Below, one piece after another: positions 17,010-26,182 of a stretch of DNA of 38,334 bases. How positions within the stretch are numbered: position 1 is the first letter of the stretch; every line of letters begins with the position of its first letter. The notes beneath the pieces were generated by a model, which saw only the letters and a list, made by a program, of their open reading frames with translations, was not told where the DNA came from and ran no database searches. Where the stretch lies: the NCBI GenBank assembly GCA_944393615.1, contig CALYAQ010000027.1, forward strand, positions 1-38,334, in the 5' to 3' direction. The translations under genes and the position numbers were made by a program. The DNA comes from an uncultured Clostridia bacterium (lineage in GTDB: Bacteria; Bacillota; Clostridia; TANB77; SIG350).

Positions 17010-17354
17010 TTACACCTCCGATTCTAGCTGGTTTATTTTATCTCTCCATTCTTGTCGCTGTGCTTTTGTTTCTGCATATTCTTCATCTGATAAAATACCT
17101 TCGGCATACTTAATCGCTTTGTAGTCCGTTTCAGTTAATTTGCTTTTTAATTGCTGTATTTCTTCATATATTATATTTTTTGCATTTTGTTGTTCATGTG
17201 ATAACCATTCACCGTTTTCTTTTATCCAATTTTGCTGAACTTCATCAGGAACTAACTCACAGTTTGCTAAAAATTCATCATTCTTTATCCACTCGTTTGG
17301 ATTAAAGTTAAATATCTCTATTACTTTATTATTTATTATTCTAGCCCATTTCAT
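17010..17354 (-). CDS. Phage tail-fibre-associated hypothetical protein
   Basis: 114 residues. The N-terminus MKWARIINNKVIEIFNFNP and the middle (NCELVPDEVQQNWIKENGEW) resemble small proteins found after phage fibre genes. The C-terminal half is helical (EEIQQLKSKLTETDYKAIKYAEGILSDEEY), as in fibre-assembly chaperone-like proteins. It lies three bases before the putative holin and 14 bases after the glycine-rich fibre gene. Function is inferred from position. Confidence 0.6.
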   Translation of the reverse strand: MKWARIINNKVIEIFNFNPNEWIKNDEFLANCELVPDEVQQNWIKENGEWLSHEQQNAKNIIYEEIQQLKSKLTETDYKAIKYAEGILSDEEYAETKAQRQEWRDKINQLESEV

Positions 17355-17368
17355 TTTAGGTACCTCCT

Positions 17369-18256
17369 CTAAGCATATATTAAAACAACACCATCAGAAC
17401 CATTACCACTAGTTGCTGTTCCTCCAATAGATACTCCACCAGCTCCTCCATTACCATATCCAGTAGCACTTGCTCCGTTCGTTTTTCCTCCCGAACCACT
17501 AGCAGTTTCGTATGTTTTTCCTTCAATAGGAACACCATCTCCACGCGAATATATGCCCACACTACTGCCCGCTGAACCATATAACTCATTTAAACTATTT
17601 GGATTATATGCTATATTAGGTTGATTTGGATTTCCGTATTCACTATCTTCTATAATTGACGTATAATTGTCATAATCAAATTCTGCGGTTCCTGAGCTAG
17701 AACCTCCCATTGTTGCTCCTGTTAAGCTTGGACTTGAAGTACTTGCTGTTTTTCCACTTCCTCCAGCACCACCATAAGCAACATTTCCATCAAAACTAGA
17801 ACTTCCCCCAGTTTGTCCTTCTTTCTTAGAAGTTGTAGAAATCGATTCCCCTCCTGCTCCAATAACTATTTGAATTGTATTTTTACCAGTAATATCATAA
17901 TCTTTTAAACTTCTTATGTAACCAGATGTTCCTCCGGTTGCTAATGCACCACCATTAACTGATGTATTTATATTGCAAGCACCACCACTGCCACCGGCTC
18001 CCATTATAAACACATCTATAACCCCTATGTTCTTAATCTCATTTGGAATTTCCCAATTGTAAATTCCGGCTATATTGAATTCTGCTATTAATTTTTTCTT
18101 TCTTACAACTTCATCAAATAAAGCCTTATTTATTGGCGTTCCTCCTTCCACAGGTTCATCTGCCCTTTCCATAATTACATATTCTACACTACCATCTTCT
18201 CTCGTTAGTTTCATTCTACCTGGTTTGGTAGGGACTCTATCTTTTACATCAATCAT
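17369..18256 (-). CDS. Tail fibre with glycine-rich receptor-binding-type domain
   Basis: 295 residues. The N-terminal about 60 residues (RPGRMKLTREDGSVEYVIMERADEPVEGGTPINKALFDE) are a common fibre attachment segment in clostridial prophages. From about 90 on the protein is a Gly/Ser/Thr-rich sandwich (FIMGAGGSGG, GGAGGSGKTAS, GNGGAGGVSIGG) like glycine-rich phage adhesins, which carry host-recognition loops. It ends VVLIYA, typical of that domain. It is probably the outermost host-binding component. Coding sequence is intact and spaced five bases from the upstream gene. Confidence 0.75.
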   Translation of the reverse strand: MIDVKDRVPTKPGRMKLTREDGSVEYVIMERADEPVEGGTPINKALFDEVVRKKKLIAEFNIAGIYNWEIPNEIKNIGVIDVFIMGAGGSGGACNINTSVNGGALATGGTSGYIRSLKDYDITGKNTIQIVIGAGGESISTTSKKEGQTGGSSSFDGNVAYGGAGGSGKTASTSSPSLTGATMGGSSSGTAEFDYDNYTSIIEDSEYGNPNQPNIAYNPNSLNELYGSAGSSVGIYSRGDGVPIEGKTYETASGSGGKTNGASATGYGNGGAGGVSIGGTATSGNGSDGVVLIYA

Positions 18257-18261
18257 TTATT

Positions 18262-18876
18262 TTATACCTCCCCTGCATAGATTTCTCCACAATAATTAAA
18301 TTGTGAAATCATATTCTCTATTAAGTTATTTAAGTCATATAATACCTTTTCTATATTGTTTGCTTTTTTAATATCTAAATAATTCATACTTTTTGGCAAA
18401 CTTGGACTATCTTCTTTTAAGTAAAAAGAATCTATTAATTTTTGTATATTGCTCAAATACCTATTCATTTCATTTTCTGTAGGAAAGTCTGACATTAGCC
18501 AGTCTTTTTTGTACACCAAATCACTCTTAAAATATGAATATAACTTTAGTAATTTTGCAATATATTCTGTTGCAGTCTCAACTCTATTTAAATCACTGGC
18601 ATTGTAATAAGCTTTATCTGCTTTATCATACAAATCCTTTGTCGTTCTATCATATATTAGGTTTACTCCATAATATAAAGTAGTTGAAACTTCTGATGAT
18701 AAACCATTACTATCATAGGCTTTTATATATACCTCATAGATATTATCACTTGACTTGTCTACTGTTGCATTCCATATATTATTTTCCCTCTTTTGAAAAT
18801 CAGCAATAGAACCATTTACATAGCCTTCCACATATAGAATATCGCTTGCTAATCTTACTGATACTTGTTCTGTCAT
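18262..18876 (-). CDS. Tail appendage protein with Ig-like start and YDRT motif
   Basis: 204 residues. The first about 70 residues form a small beta domain (DILYVEGYVNGSIADFQKRENNIW). Then NLIYDRTTKDLYDKADKAYYNASDLNRVETATEYI (from about 71) matches the segment common in phage structural proteins beginning 'IYDRTQ', followed by a helical region. The ATG overlaps the stop of the Ig-repeat gene by one base. Probably a baseplate or fibre component. Confidence 0.6.
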   Translation of the reverse strand: MTEQVSVRLASDILYVEGYVNGSIADFQKRENNIWNATVDKSSDNIYEVYIKAYDSNGLSSEVSTTLYYGVNLIYDRTTKDLYDKADKAYYNASDLNRVETATEYIAKLLKLYSYFKSDLVYKKDWLMSDFPTENEMNRYLSNIQKLIDSFYLKEDSPSLPKSMNYLDIKKANNIEKVLYDLNNLIENMISQFNYCGEIYAGEV

Positions 18877-19772
18877 TATTCAACCACCACACTTACAATC
18901 ATAGTTGCTCCAGCATCTACTGGATTTGGATTAATTTCTACGTTTGAAATAACTGGTACAGAAGTATCTAATGTTACATTTAAAGTTACAGAAGTTGTTT
19001 TATTTGCTTTATCTGTAGCTATAATTTCAATTATATTTTCTCCTTCTGTTAAACTTACTGACTTACTAAATGTACCATCTGTATTAACTGTTACACTTCC
19101 TGCATCACTGCCATTTACTTTAATATCAATAGTAACTGGACTTGATGTTGCATCATTGGTTGTACCTGTTACAATTATATTAGTATTTGAAGTTATTAGA
19201 TCATCTTGTGGCGATGTTATATTTAATACTGGTGGAATTGTATCTATTGTAAATGAACTACTTATAGTTGTTGCTGAATTTCCATCATTATCTTGTACAT
19301 CAATTTGAATTGTATGAGTTCCATCAGATAGCGCTGATGTCGGTGCATACGAACAGTTATAGCCATTTGTTATAGCCGTTTTTGTTATTCCTGTTACTGC
19401 TACATTATCTATTTTTAACACTATTGAATCAGCTTTTATTCCTGAACCATTATTTTCATCTACAACATTAAATGATATAGGTTGCTGTGCGTTTGCTACA
19501 TAAGCTCCGCTTGTTGGACTTAACAATGCAATTATTGGCTTAACTTTTTCTTTTACAACTAATTTCAATGCATCACTTTGACTCGCATTTAAACTTGCTG
19601 CAGTACCTGCTTCATTCGTTGCCGTTACTGTTAATGGATAATATCCACCATCTAAATTAAAAGATGTAATATTAGGAGCTGTAATAGTTTTCTCCCATTT
19701 TCCACTTGAACTATTATACTCAAGTACATGTTCTGTTCCATTTATATTTATCTTTACAGATTTTATAGCCAT
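18876..19772 (-). CDS. Tail protein with bacterial Ig-like repeats
   Basis: 298 residues with three or more beta-sandwich repeats. Boundaries show as TFSFTIDTIPPVLNITSPQDD- and TLDTSVPVISNVEINPNP-type linkers near 180 and 270, and KPIIALLSPTSGAYVANAQQ near 78. Such Ig-like domains decorate phage tails and fibres and are thought to bind surface sugars. The ATG follows GGGGAGGTATAATT, two bases after the preceding 55-codon gene. No transmembrane segment. Confidence 0.8.
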   Translation of the reverse strand: MAIKSVKININGTEHVLEYNSSSGKWEKTITAPNITSFNLDGGYYPLTVTATNEAGTAASLNASQSDALKLVVKEKVKPIIALLSPTSGAYVANAQQPISFNVVDENNGSGIKADSIVLKIDNVAVTGITKTAITNGYNCSYAPTSALSDGTHTIQIDVQDNDGNSATTISSSFTIDTIPPVLNITSPQDDLITSNTNIIVTGTTNDATSSPVTIDIKVNGSDAGSVTVNTDGTFSKSVSLTEGENIIEIIATDKANKTTSVTLNVTLDTSVPVISNVEINPNPVDAGATMIVSVVVE

Positions 19773-19774
19773 AA

Positions 19775-19942
19775 TTATACCTCCCCTAAATAAAATTCAC
19801 CAGAATATTTAATCTCTGGTGTTAGCTGAACTGTTATTTCACTTACCTCTACTTTTATATCAATACTAGCATTTTGAACTACTGGATTAGGATTTATTAT
19901 TACATCTTCTATATTAGGCATTAAAATTGTATATGTACTCAT
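19775..19942 (-). CDS. Small tail protein, 55 residues
   Basis: Reads MSTYTILMPNIEDVIINP and ends YSGEFYLGEV. A good site (GGAGTGATATAAAATG) supports the start, and the stop is two bases before the Ig-repeat gene. The last residues (IKYSGEFYLGEV) resemble the ends of the neighbouring proteins (CGEIYAGEV in the 204-residue protein, AGYLSGNTEG in the hub protein), which suggests a shared tail-protein motif. Function unknown. Confidence 0.6.
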   Translation of the reverse strand: MSTYTILMPNIEDVIINPNPVVQNASIDIKVEVSEITVQLTPEIKYSGEFYLGEV

Positions 19943-19948
19943 TTTATA

Positions 19949-19990
19949 TCACTCCAAATCTTTTAATTCTGCTTGTGTTCTATCATAAAT
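19949..19990 (-). pseudogene. Start-less relic of a YDRT-type tail gene
   Basis: Open codons without ATG read IYDRTQAELKDLE and stop. This matches the 'IYDRTQ' beginning seen at residue about 74 of the 204-residue tail protein, but there is no further coding sequence. It lies between the hub gene and the 55-residue gene. It may be a remnant, or an ATT-started peptide; a remnant is more likely. Confidence 0.3.
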
Positions 19991-19992
19991 TA

Positions 19993-21531
19993 TTATACAG
20001 CTCTCCCTTCTGTATTTCCTGATAAATAACCAGCATATTTAAACTCTTGTTTTGTAATAATAACGTTGTTATTTTCATTAAAATCATCTTCCACATTAAC
20101 AGTTTGATTTACATCAATCTCCAAATCTTGTCTCCAATTTACTTTATATTTTGTTCTATGCTGATATATATTCAACAAATAATTAGCTACTGCTTGTGCT
20201 TGCTCTACTGTATTTATAAAAATACTACTTACTACCTTTTCTTTTCCCTCAACTTCTCCTGAATTTGCAATATACTCGTTTGATACCCCACCAACAAAAT
20301 AAGTAACTTTTACCCTATTTATAAGTTCATCTAAAACTATATTAGGAACATCATACATATTAGCAAGTGTAATGTTGTTAGATATTGTTAGATTTATTGG
20401 AGTAATATTTATCTTATTATCTTTATCAACAAAAATCACACAATTATTAGCAATCGCTATTTGCTTTAACAATTCTTTTACTGAGTTTTCAGTTATAGAT
20501 GTAGTAGCTGTTATGCTACTCAAAGAATCATCTAATAAATAATCTATTATTCCAGCATAATTCAAAATCTCAATTGCAAACTCTTTAAGTGTTTTTGTTT
20601 GCACAGTGTCATTACTGTATGTAATCTCTTCTAAAAAACTCAATACATCTTTTGCTTTTAAACTCGCTGTTAATTTCTTTGTTTCCCATTCACTTAAATA
20701 GTATTTACCCATATCTATAAATTCACTAACACCATTTCCTAAAACAACACCCATTCTTACAGTTACTAATTGTCTTTTCTGCAAATATGAATATAGTCCA
20801 CTTGGATTTATAAGATTAAACTCCTTAGATAAATTGTCTATTTCAAATGATAATTCATGTGATGGTATATTTTCACTAAATGGATTAAACTCTCTAGTTA
20901 AATTACAATTGACTATTTGCGCATCATCATATATTTGAATAATACCAAATATTATGTCTAAAAACCTTAATCTTCTATTAGGCATTGATGTTTCTAAAAA
21001 TTCAATTTCTACTTTGTTGTAATTTTCTATTTTATTAGTGTAGATACATCGTACTTTATCATTTACAAATATTTCATCACTCAACACTGTTGTATCATTG
21101 TAAAATTTAATTCTCATTTTCTTTGCATAATTATTAGTCGCATTATCAAAAAATAAAGTCAAACCAATACTAGAATGCATCGCAGAAAATTCAAAAGAAA
21201 TAATTGGTGGAGTTTGAAAAACACCATCATCATTTGACATTATTTCAGATATAAAACCTATTTCCTCATTTGATAATTCTTTATAACCTAGATTCATATA
21301 TGTACCATCTAGTTTCCAGAAATTTCTTTCAAGTGTAGCTATCTTTATGCTTTTCTCTATATTACCATTTAGAATTTGACTTGCATTCGAAAAACTTGCT
21401 TGACTTGGAAAAATAGGATTACAATCTTCAATTGCTGTAACATCTATAAAATCAAATTGTATTTCTGCTTTTGTTTCTCTTATCGTATTAGAAATAGCTT
21501 TCTTATATGCTTCACTACTCATAGTTATCAC
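19993..21531 (-). CDS. Tail hub/baseplate protein (Dit-Tal-like)
   Basis: 512 residues. It starts ITMSSEAYKKAISNTIRETKAEIQFDF, a segment common in clostridial phage tail-tip proteins. The middle (NLTREFNPFSENIPSHELSFEIDN, about 209-232) and the C-terminal part (VKVTYFVGGV, IYQHRTKYKVNWRQDLEIDVNQTVNVED) resemble hub proteins of the gp27-like type. It follows the tape measure and a small DUF6711-like gene, the expected order for tail-tip genes. Coding is intact. Confidence 0.75.
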   Translation of the reverse strand: MITMSSEAYKKAISNTIRETKAEIQFDFIDVTAIEDCNPIFPSQASFSNASQILNGNIEKSIKIATLERNFWKLDGTYMNLGYKELSNEEIGFISEIMSNDDGVFQTPPIISFEFSAMHSSIGLTLFFDNATNNYAKKMRIKFYNDTTVLSDEIFVNDKVRCIYTNKIENYNKVEIEFLETSMPNRRLRFLDIIFGIIQIYDDAQIVNCNLTREFNPFSENIPSHELSFEIDNLSKEFNLINPSGLYSYLQKRQLVTVRMGVVLGNGVSEFIDMGKYYLSEWETKKLTASLKAKDVLSFLEEITYSNDTVQTKTLKEFAIEILNYAGIIDYLLDDSLSSITATTSITENSVKELLKQIAIANNCVIFVDKDNKINITPINLTISNNITLANMYDVPNIVLDELINRVKVTYFVGGVSNEYIANSGEVEGKEKVVSSIFINTVEQAQAVANYLLNIYQHRTKYKVNWRQDLEIDVNQTVNVEDDFNENNNVIITKQEFKYAGYLSGNTEGRAV

Positions 21532-21533
21532 CT

Positions 21534-21893
21534 CTAATACTCAATAAAATTAGCAGATATATTTATCCATTCCAAGACTCCGCTTTCGTCAGCTTTTAAG
21601 GGTGTTCCTTTTACTGGTCCACAATAACAAGTTATTGTTTTAGTATGATCTGCTTCCACATCATAATATGTACATTCAAAAGATTTCATTTTTCTTATCT
21701 GTTGTAATACTTGATATTGTTCTCTCGTCATATAATTCCACTTACAATTTAATTTAATTTTATATGCTATTATTTCTCTTAACAAAGTTCCTAAGGCATT
21801 TCTTGTTGAATTCTCTAATATTTCTATGTCTGGTTGATAATCACTTGGAGTAGGTAGATTGTCTACTCCATTAACATTCACTAAATTGCTCAT
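21534..21893 (-). CDS. DUF6711-like small tail protein
   Basis: 119 residues with MSNLVNVNGVDNLPTPSDYQ at the start and KLNCKWNYMTREQYQVLQQIRK in the middle. This pattern belongs to a small family between tape measure and hub in clostridial phages (I recall DUF6711). It is likely a distal-tail connector. The gene lies two bases before the hub start and 13 after the tape measure stop. Confidence 0.65.
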   Translation of the reverse strand: MSNLVNVNGVDNLPTPSDYQPDIEILENSTRNALGTLLREIIAYKIKLNCKWNYMTREQYQVLQQIRKMKSFECTYYDVEADHTKTITCYCGPVKGTPLKADESGVLEWINISANFIEY

Positions 21894-21906
21894 TAACCTA
21901 CCCCTC

Positions 21907-24732
21907 CTATGTATTTAATATTGGCTTGTAGCCTCTACGTATTGCTTCTGCATTAAAATCATCTATTGTAGCACTAGCAAGTTCTCTACCATTTACGATT
22001 AAATTAGATGTAAACGATGTATTCGTATTTAAACCATCTCTCATTTCTGTAACCATGATTGCAAATTTGCTAGCTAATTTATCCAACCAACCTGTGTTAT
22101 TTTCTAACGGTACAATAGCTTCCTTACCAGCTTCACCAATCATTGCCATTGTTGGTTTATTTACAATTCCACCTCTAGCCAATTCCGGCACTTGTACCCT
22201 GTCCATTTTTTCCACTTGTGCATAAGGAAGATATATTCCTGTTTCATCAGATGTTGCATTTATAGAGCTTATAATTCTATTTGCAGATTTAACTATTGAA
22301 TTCATCGCTGTTTGTAGTGAATCTATCAATATGTTAATCATTCTTATAGAAGTTAATAATTCTCCTTTTATCATTGTCGTAATACCTTTAAATATACTAG
22401 TCATATTGTTACCAAAATCCGTAAACACACTTTCTAATGGACTTGTTACATTACTGAAAAACCAACTTGCTATATTTGCCCAAGCATTTTTTATTTTCTC
22501 TACTGAATCTGCACTTAACACATTTAATCCATCGAATGCACCGTTACCATCTCCAATTCCTTGTTCAATACCGGCAGTTATGTTACTACCCATGTCTGCG
22601 AAAACTTTTGATGGAGAATGAATGCCTAGTTTATCTTTAAATCCTTGTATAAATCCATCAACAAATTCTCCAAATTTCTCAGTTAATGTTTTAAATCCTT
22701 GCGTAATACCATCTAATAATCCGTTTATAATATTTTTGCCAAATTCAATAAATTTTGCTGGTAATCCTTTTACATAGTCAATCAATTCATTAAACTTTTC
22801 TGGTATTGTTACTGTAAAAAATGTATGTAGCTTTTCTGGTATTATTTTTGCCCACTCAATAAAACTGTGCCAAGCATTTGGTATATATTCAGTAAAAATC
22901 AACACTACTTCACCTAATACTTGACCTAAAAAATAACCGATTTTTCCTGGTATTTCACCTAACCAAGTTGTAAACTCCGACCATATATTACTTATCCATG
23001 TCGTGAATTCACTCCATTTTTCTGGAATTGTTTTTGTAAAAAATTCGGTCATTGCTGTTTTTACTTCTTCCCAATGCTGATACAACCATATACCAAAATC
23101 AGTTAATAGTCCAACAGCTAAACCTATTAAAGCACCCAACGGTCCTCCAACCGAACCAATTAGAGCACCTATACCAGCTCCGGCAGCTGTAGTTCCTAAA
23201 GCTGTCAATGCTGCGCTCAACCAATTAATACCATTTTTAAACGAGTCATATACACCAGTTATAAAAGCTGGAATACCAGCAAGAATTCCTCCAGTTGCAC
23301 CCCCAATTATTGCACTTCCTAATGCTTTACCTATTAAAGCTCCACCGCCTGTTATTCCAAGTCCTCCAATTATAATCTCACTAAAGTTAAAGCCGTTAAG
23401 TCCGTTTTGTATTGAATCTGCTATTGCTGTTCCTTCTAGTGTTATACCTGTTACAGCAAGTGTTACCCCTAATGTAATGGCACCTGCTTTTGATAACCCT
23501 TTTAATTTATCTTTAAGTGTATCAATAGCACCAAATATACCTTCTGATATTTTCCAACCTAAAAATGTTGTTCCAATACCTGCTACTAGACCAAGCACCG
23601 GAGTTAATTTTTCTTGCATTCTCTCTGTTATTTCTTGAACTTTATCTTCTATATCATCTAGCCCTGCATTATATTCTGACAAATCAAAATCCATACTAGA
23701 ACCATAACTTCCAGTTCCCGAACCTTCAGCATTTGCATTAGTATTTAAATTTGTTATTTCATCAAAACCAGCAAGTGTTTGCTTCATCTTTTTGGCACTA
23801 GTTTCAGCATTACCCATACTATCAGCTAAATTTCCAATATTATCACTTGCATTTGCTGTTTCTGAAGATAAGCCACTCGTCTCAATACCTAAGAAAGATG
23901 CTAATCCATTTAATGCATTTCCAATAACTCTAACAAAGCTTATTATATATGGTACAACACTTTTTATTATAGGCATAAAAATTAAACCAATCATATTTGC
24001 ACAATTTTGAATTTCTGTTGTTAATCTTCTAAACATATTTGCTGGACTGTCAAGAGTTCTTGATAAGTCTCCTTGTGCATTACCTGTCTGTTTTAATATT
24101 GCAACATATCTTGCAAGTACTTTTTGCTGTTGTGTTAATTCGCTTCCTGTTGTTGCTATTCCCTCACTATATGCAACCTGCTTTATAGTATTTTCATCCA
24201 CTAAAATACCAAGTGCTTTTAATGGTTCTGTCTCACCTGTTATACCAGCTCTAATTTTATTAAATGCTTCTTCTGTGTTTAAATTGTAAAACGATGCCAT
24301 ATCGTTAGCCAATAAACTAACACCTTTTGACATTGTTAATGCTTGTTTCTCTGCTAATCCCATCGATGAGGTCATGTTATATATAGTACCTATATTTTTT
24401 CGCATTTCTACTGAATTGAGCCCTAATGCAGTTGATACTTCATTTGACCAGTTATAAACTTCATCAGTATATTTGCCAAGTGATACACTAAATAAGTTAT
24501 CACTTTCAATGGAATCCATTCCCAAAGTTATACTATCTTTTATAGCTTTACCTATACCTAATGCTACAATGCTACTTTTTAATTTACTAAAAGCATTTGC
24601 AATACCATTATTTTGTTTTTCTACATTCTTCTTTAAATCTTTTATTATATTATTAGTCTTATTTATTTCCTTTTTTAACTCATTTGTATTGGCAGTAATT
24701 AAAACTTGTAATTCATCTATCGTTAATTTCAT
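21907..24732 (-). CDS. Tail tape measure protein
   Basis: 941 residues; sets the tail length, roughly 140 nm at the usual 0.15 nm per residue. The N-terminus is a coiled coil (ELKKEINKTNNIIKDLKKNVEKQ). A TMP core follows (LFSVSLGKYTDEVYNWSNEVSTALGL, about 82-107). Hydrophobic Gly/Ala segments lie near 415-440, 455-490 and 500-550. The C-terminus has the frequent ELARGGIVNKPTMAMIGEAGKEAIVPLENN (about 871-900). A Trp/Pro repeat region (IPEKWSEFTTWISNIWSEF...) lies near 570-640. The ATG overlaps the end of the chaperone fusion gene. Confidence 0.95.
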   Translation of the reverse strand: MKLTIDELQVLITANTNELKKEINKTNNIIKDLKKNVEKQNNGIANAFSKLKSSIVALGIGKAIKDSITLGMDSIESDNLFSVSLGKYTDEVYNWSNEVSTALGLNSVEMRKNIGTIYNMTSSMGLAEKQALTMSKGVSLLANDMASFYNLNTEEAFNKIRAGITGETEPLKALGILVDENTIKQVAYSEGIATTGSELTQQQKVLARYVAILKQTGNAQGDLSRTLDSPANMFRRLTTEIQNCANMIGLIFMPIIKSVVPYIISFVRVIGNALNGLASFLGIETSGLSSETANASDNIGNLADSMGNAETSAKKMKQTLAGFDEITNLNTNANAEGSGTGSYGSSMDFDLSEYNAGLDDIEDKVQEITERMQEKLTPVLGLVAGIGTTFLGWKISEGIFGAIDTLKDKLKGLSKAGAITLGVTLAVTGITLEGTAIADSIQNGLNGFNFSEIIIGGLGITGGGALIGKALGSAIIGGATGGILAGIPAFITGVYDSFKNGINWLSAALTALGTTAAGAGIGALIGSVGGPLGALIGLAVGLLTDFGIWLYQHWEEVKTAMTEFFTKTIPEKWSEFTTWISNIWSEFTTWLGEIPGKIGYFLGQVLGEVVLIFTEYIPNAWHSFIEWAKIIPEKLHTFFTVTIPEKFNELIDYVKGLPAKFIEFGKNIINGLLDGITQGFKTLTEKFGEFVDGFIQGFKDKLGIHSPSKVFADMGSNITAGIEQGIGDGNGAFDGLNVLSADSVEKIKNAWANIASWFFSNVTSPLESVFTDFGNNMTSIFKGITTMIKGELLTSIRMINILIDSLQTAMNSIVKSANRIISSINATSDETGIYLPYAQVEKMDRVQVPELARGGIVNKPTMAMIGEAGKEAIVPLENNTGWLDKLASKFAIMVTEMRDGLNTNTSFTSNLIVNGRELASATIDDFNAEAIRRGYKPILNT

Positions 24733-25395
24733 TTATAACACCACCCATCTTTATTGTGTTACGTCTTGCTCTAAGTTCCATCTCCTCATCAGTCATAACA
24801 TCAATCAATTCATTACTTTTATCTAAAAAACTTCTATTAGGATAATTCTTTGGATCATTAAACGCTATTGCTATATATTTACCTAACAGATGATTTAACA
24901 TATCTACTTCTGTAATACGTTTTCTTTCGTTTTCATTAAACATTTGTATATGCTTTTCAAATTGTTTTGGTGTTAAATTCCAAAAATAATAGAGGTCAAG
25001 ACCAACCTTTATAGCCTCAACCTCTAAATTTCTCCACATATCACCAAATGTTACATATTGCTTAGCTGTTCGTTCATTTGAGAGGCTTTCTTTGTTATTA
25101 CTTTCCTCATATTGCTCACGTCCAGCGCTCGTGATAAAAAACCTGCTTCAACTAACGCCTCCATTATATCAATCAACAAACTATCTTTTTCATTATCAAC
25201 AAGATATTCATCAATTTTTGACAAAGCAACAGCTCTACTTGTTCCTACAGCACCATTTTCATCAACTGATGCTTTTTGTATAAATAAAGCCAAGTTATTT
25301 ATTGTATTATCTGCTACACAATTTTCAATAGGTAGCCCTTTTGTTTTTTCTATATCATCAACGATTGATGCTGTAAATTTAAAATTTAATTTCAT
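24713..25395 (-). CDS. Tail assembly chaperone, -1 frameshift fusion (gpG-T type)
   Basis: Two overlapping frames joined by -1 slippage at 25135-25141. The fusion has 87 residues from the first frame (up to EAGFL), then ITSAGREQYEESNNKES, SNERTAKQYVTFGDMW and the region ending EINDR: 227 residues in all. The join removes a problem, because the second frame has no independent ribosome site and is open right up to a TGA just above the slip. The T part (VEAIKVGLDLYYFWNLTPKQFEKH) matches the second chaperone frame of many siphophages. It lies between the tail tube and tape measure genes, as expected. The chaperone coats the tape measure during tail assembly. Confidence 0.85.
25051..25395 (-). CDS. 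Tail assembly chaperone, unshifted product (gpG type)
   Basis: 114 residues in the zero frame: MKLNFKFTASIVDDIEK to MRKVITKKASQMNEQLSNM. It is an acidic-to-neutral helical protein between tail tube and tape measure genes. Most ribosomes should make this form; those that slip make the longer fusion. The shared first 87 residues define the G domain. RBS is GGGAGGAATAAATCATG. Confidence 0.85.
   Translation of the reverse strand: MKLNFKFTASIVDDIEKTKGLPIENCVADNTINNLALFIQKASVDENGAVGTSRAVALSKIDEYLVDNEKDSLLIDIMEALVEAGFLSRALDVSNMRKVITKKASQMNEQLSNM
25135..25141 (-). promoter_or_regulatory. -1 ribosomal frameshift site TTTTTTA
   Basis: The minus strand reads T TTT TTA in the frame of the chaperone gene, a canonical X XXY YYZ heptamer. 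A short stem TCACG / CGTGA around GAGCGCTGGA begins immediately downstream and could act as the stimulator. The -1 frame is open from just above this site to the stop at 24713. Confidence 0.85.
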
Positions 25396-25408
25396 GATTT
25401 ATTCCTCC

Positions 25409-25834
25409 CTATACAGTAGCAGGTGTATATTCTGGTGCACCTGATATTCTTATTGTTGCTGTAAATGTAGCCAAACCATCTGGAGTCTTTTCTCCATCTT
25501 TGAAAGATTTTATAAATCCACTAAAAGCCCATGTAGCTCCACTCGGATATGTAACTTTCCAAGCTTCAACACTTCTCGAGTTTGCTAATGATAACATCTT
25601 TTCAACTATTGTTTCATCGTGAATATTACCCGCAATAGATACTTCTCCTGCATCTTTTGTGCCAGCAATATATTCTTTGAAATCATCAGGACTGTCTAAA
25701 TCAGTTACATCAATTTCTTCTGATTCAATTCCTATTTCACCTATACTTGTTAAATGTGCAATTCTTAAATCCTCTTGCTCATCTCCACTCTTAACTTTTG
25801 TAAGAGTTGTTTTAATTGTTCTTGTTGCTGCCAT
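25409..25834 (-). CDS. Major tail tube protein
   Basis: 141 residues, MAATRTIKTTLTKVKSGDEQ and on to a beta-rich core with EIDVTDLDSPDDFKEYIAGTKDAGEVSIAGN (about 37-68) and WAFSGFIKSFKDGEKTPDGLATFTATIRISG (about 99-130). These are hallmark blocks of siphophage tail tube subunits. It lies between the tail terminator and the chaperone. It assembles as hexamer rings around the tape measure. Confidence 0.9.
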   Translation of the reverse strand: MAATRTIKTTLTKVKSGDEQEDLRIAHLTSIGEIGIESEEIDVTDLDSPDDFKEYIAGTKDAGEVSIAGNIHDETIVEKMLSLANSRSVEAWKVTYPSGATWAFSGFIKSFKDGEKTPDGLATFTATIRISGAPEYTPATV

Positions 25835-25846
25835 ACTAATACCTCC

Positions 25847-26182
25847 TTAAATACTTTTTTCAAATCTTGCATTTATTCTTGAAATCCCATTATTACTTGG
25901 AACTTCATCGCTACTAAAAGTCATACAATACAAATTTTCTCGCATAACCTCTTCTACTTCTTCTAAAACTTTTGTTGATTTACTACTTGTTTTAGCATAA
26001 ATGTCTATAATAATAGTTAAATCCTGACTTAGAATTTCATTATCTAAATCAAGATTCACTGTGTTGTTTGCACAGCTAAAAATTATAGAAGGCAATTCTT
26101 TAAATCTATTAGGCTGTCTTTGACTAACCCAATATGGTAAATTTTTAAGAATATTATATACTTCCTCTTTAGGTTTAAACAT
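25847..26182 (-). CDS. Tail terminator/completion protein, DUF3168-like
   Basis: 111 residues from MFKPKEEVYN. This start follows GGAGGTGGAAATAATG and overlaps the stop of the gp10-like gene (ATGTTTAA). An upstream ATG at 26209 is less well placed. Small alpha/beta protein with PSIIFSCANNTVNLDLDNEIL and TIIIDIYAKTSSKSTKVLEEVEE segments, as in DUF3168-type terminator proteins. It lies between the gp10-like and tail tube genes. Assignment is by position and likeness. Confidence 0.65.
   Translation of the reverse strand: MFKPKEEVYNILKNLPYWVSQRQPNRFKELPSIIFSCANNTVNLDLDNEILSQDLTIIIDIYAKTSSKSTKVLEEVEEVMRENLYCMTFSSDEVPSNNGISRINARFEKSI

Noticed and set aside
24713-25039. Second chaperone frame as an independent gene
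   Set aside because: No ribosome site before the ATG at 25039, and the frame is open upstream to a perfect slippery heptamer.
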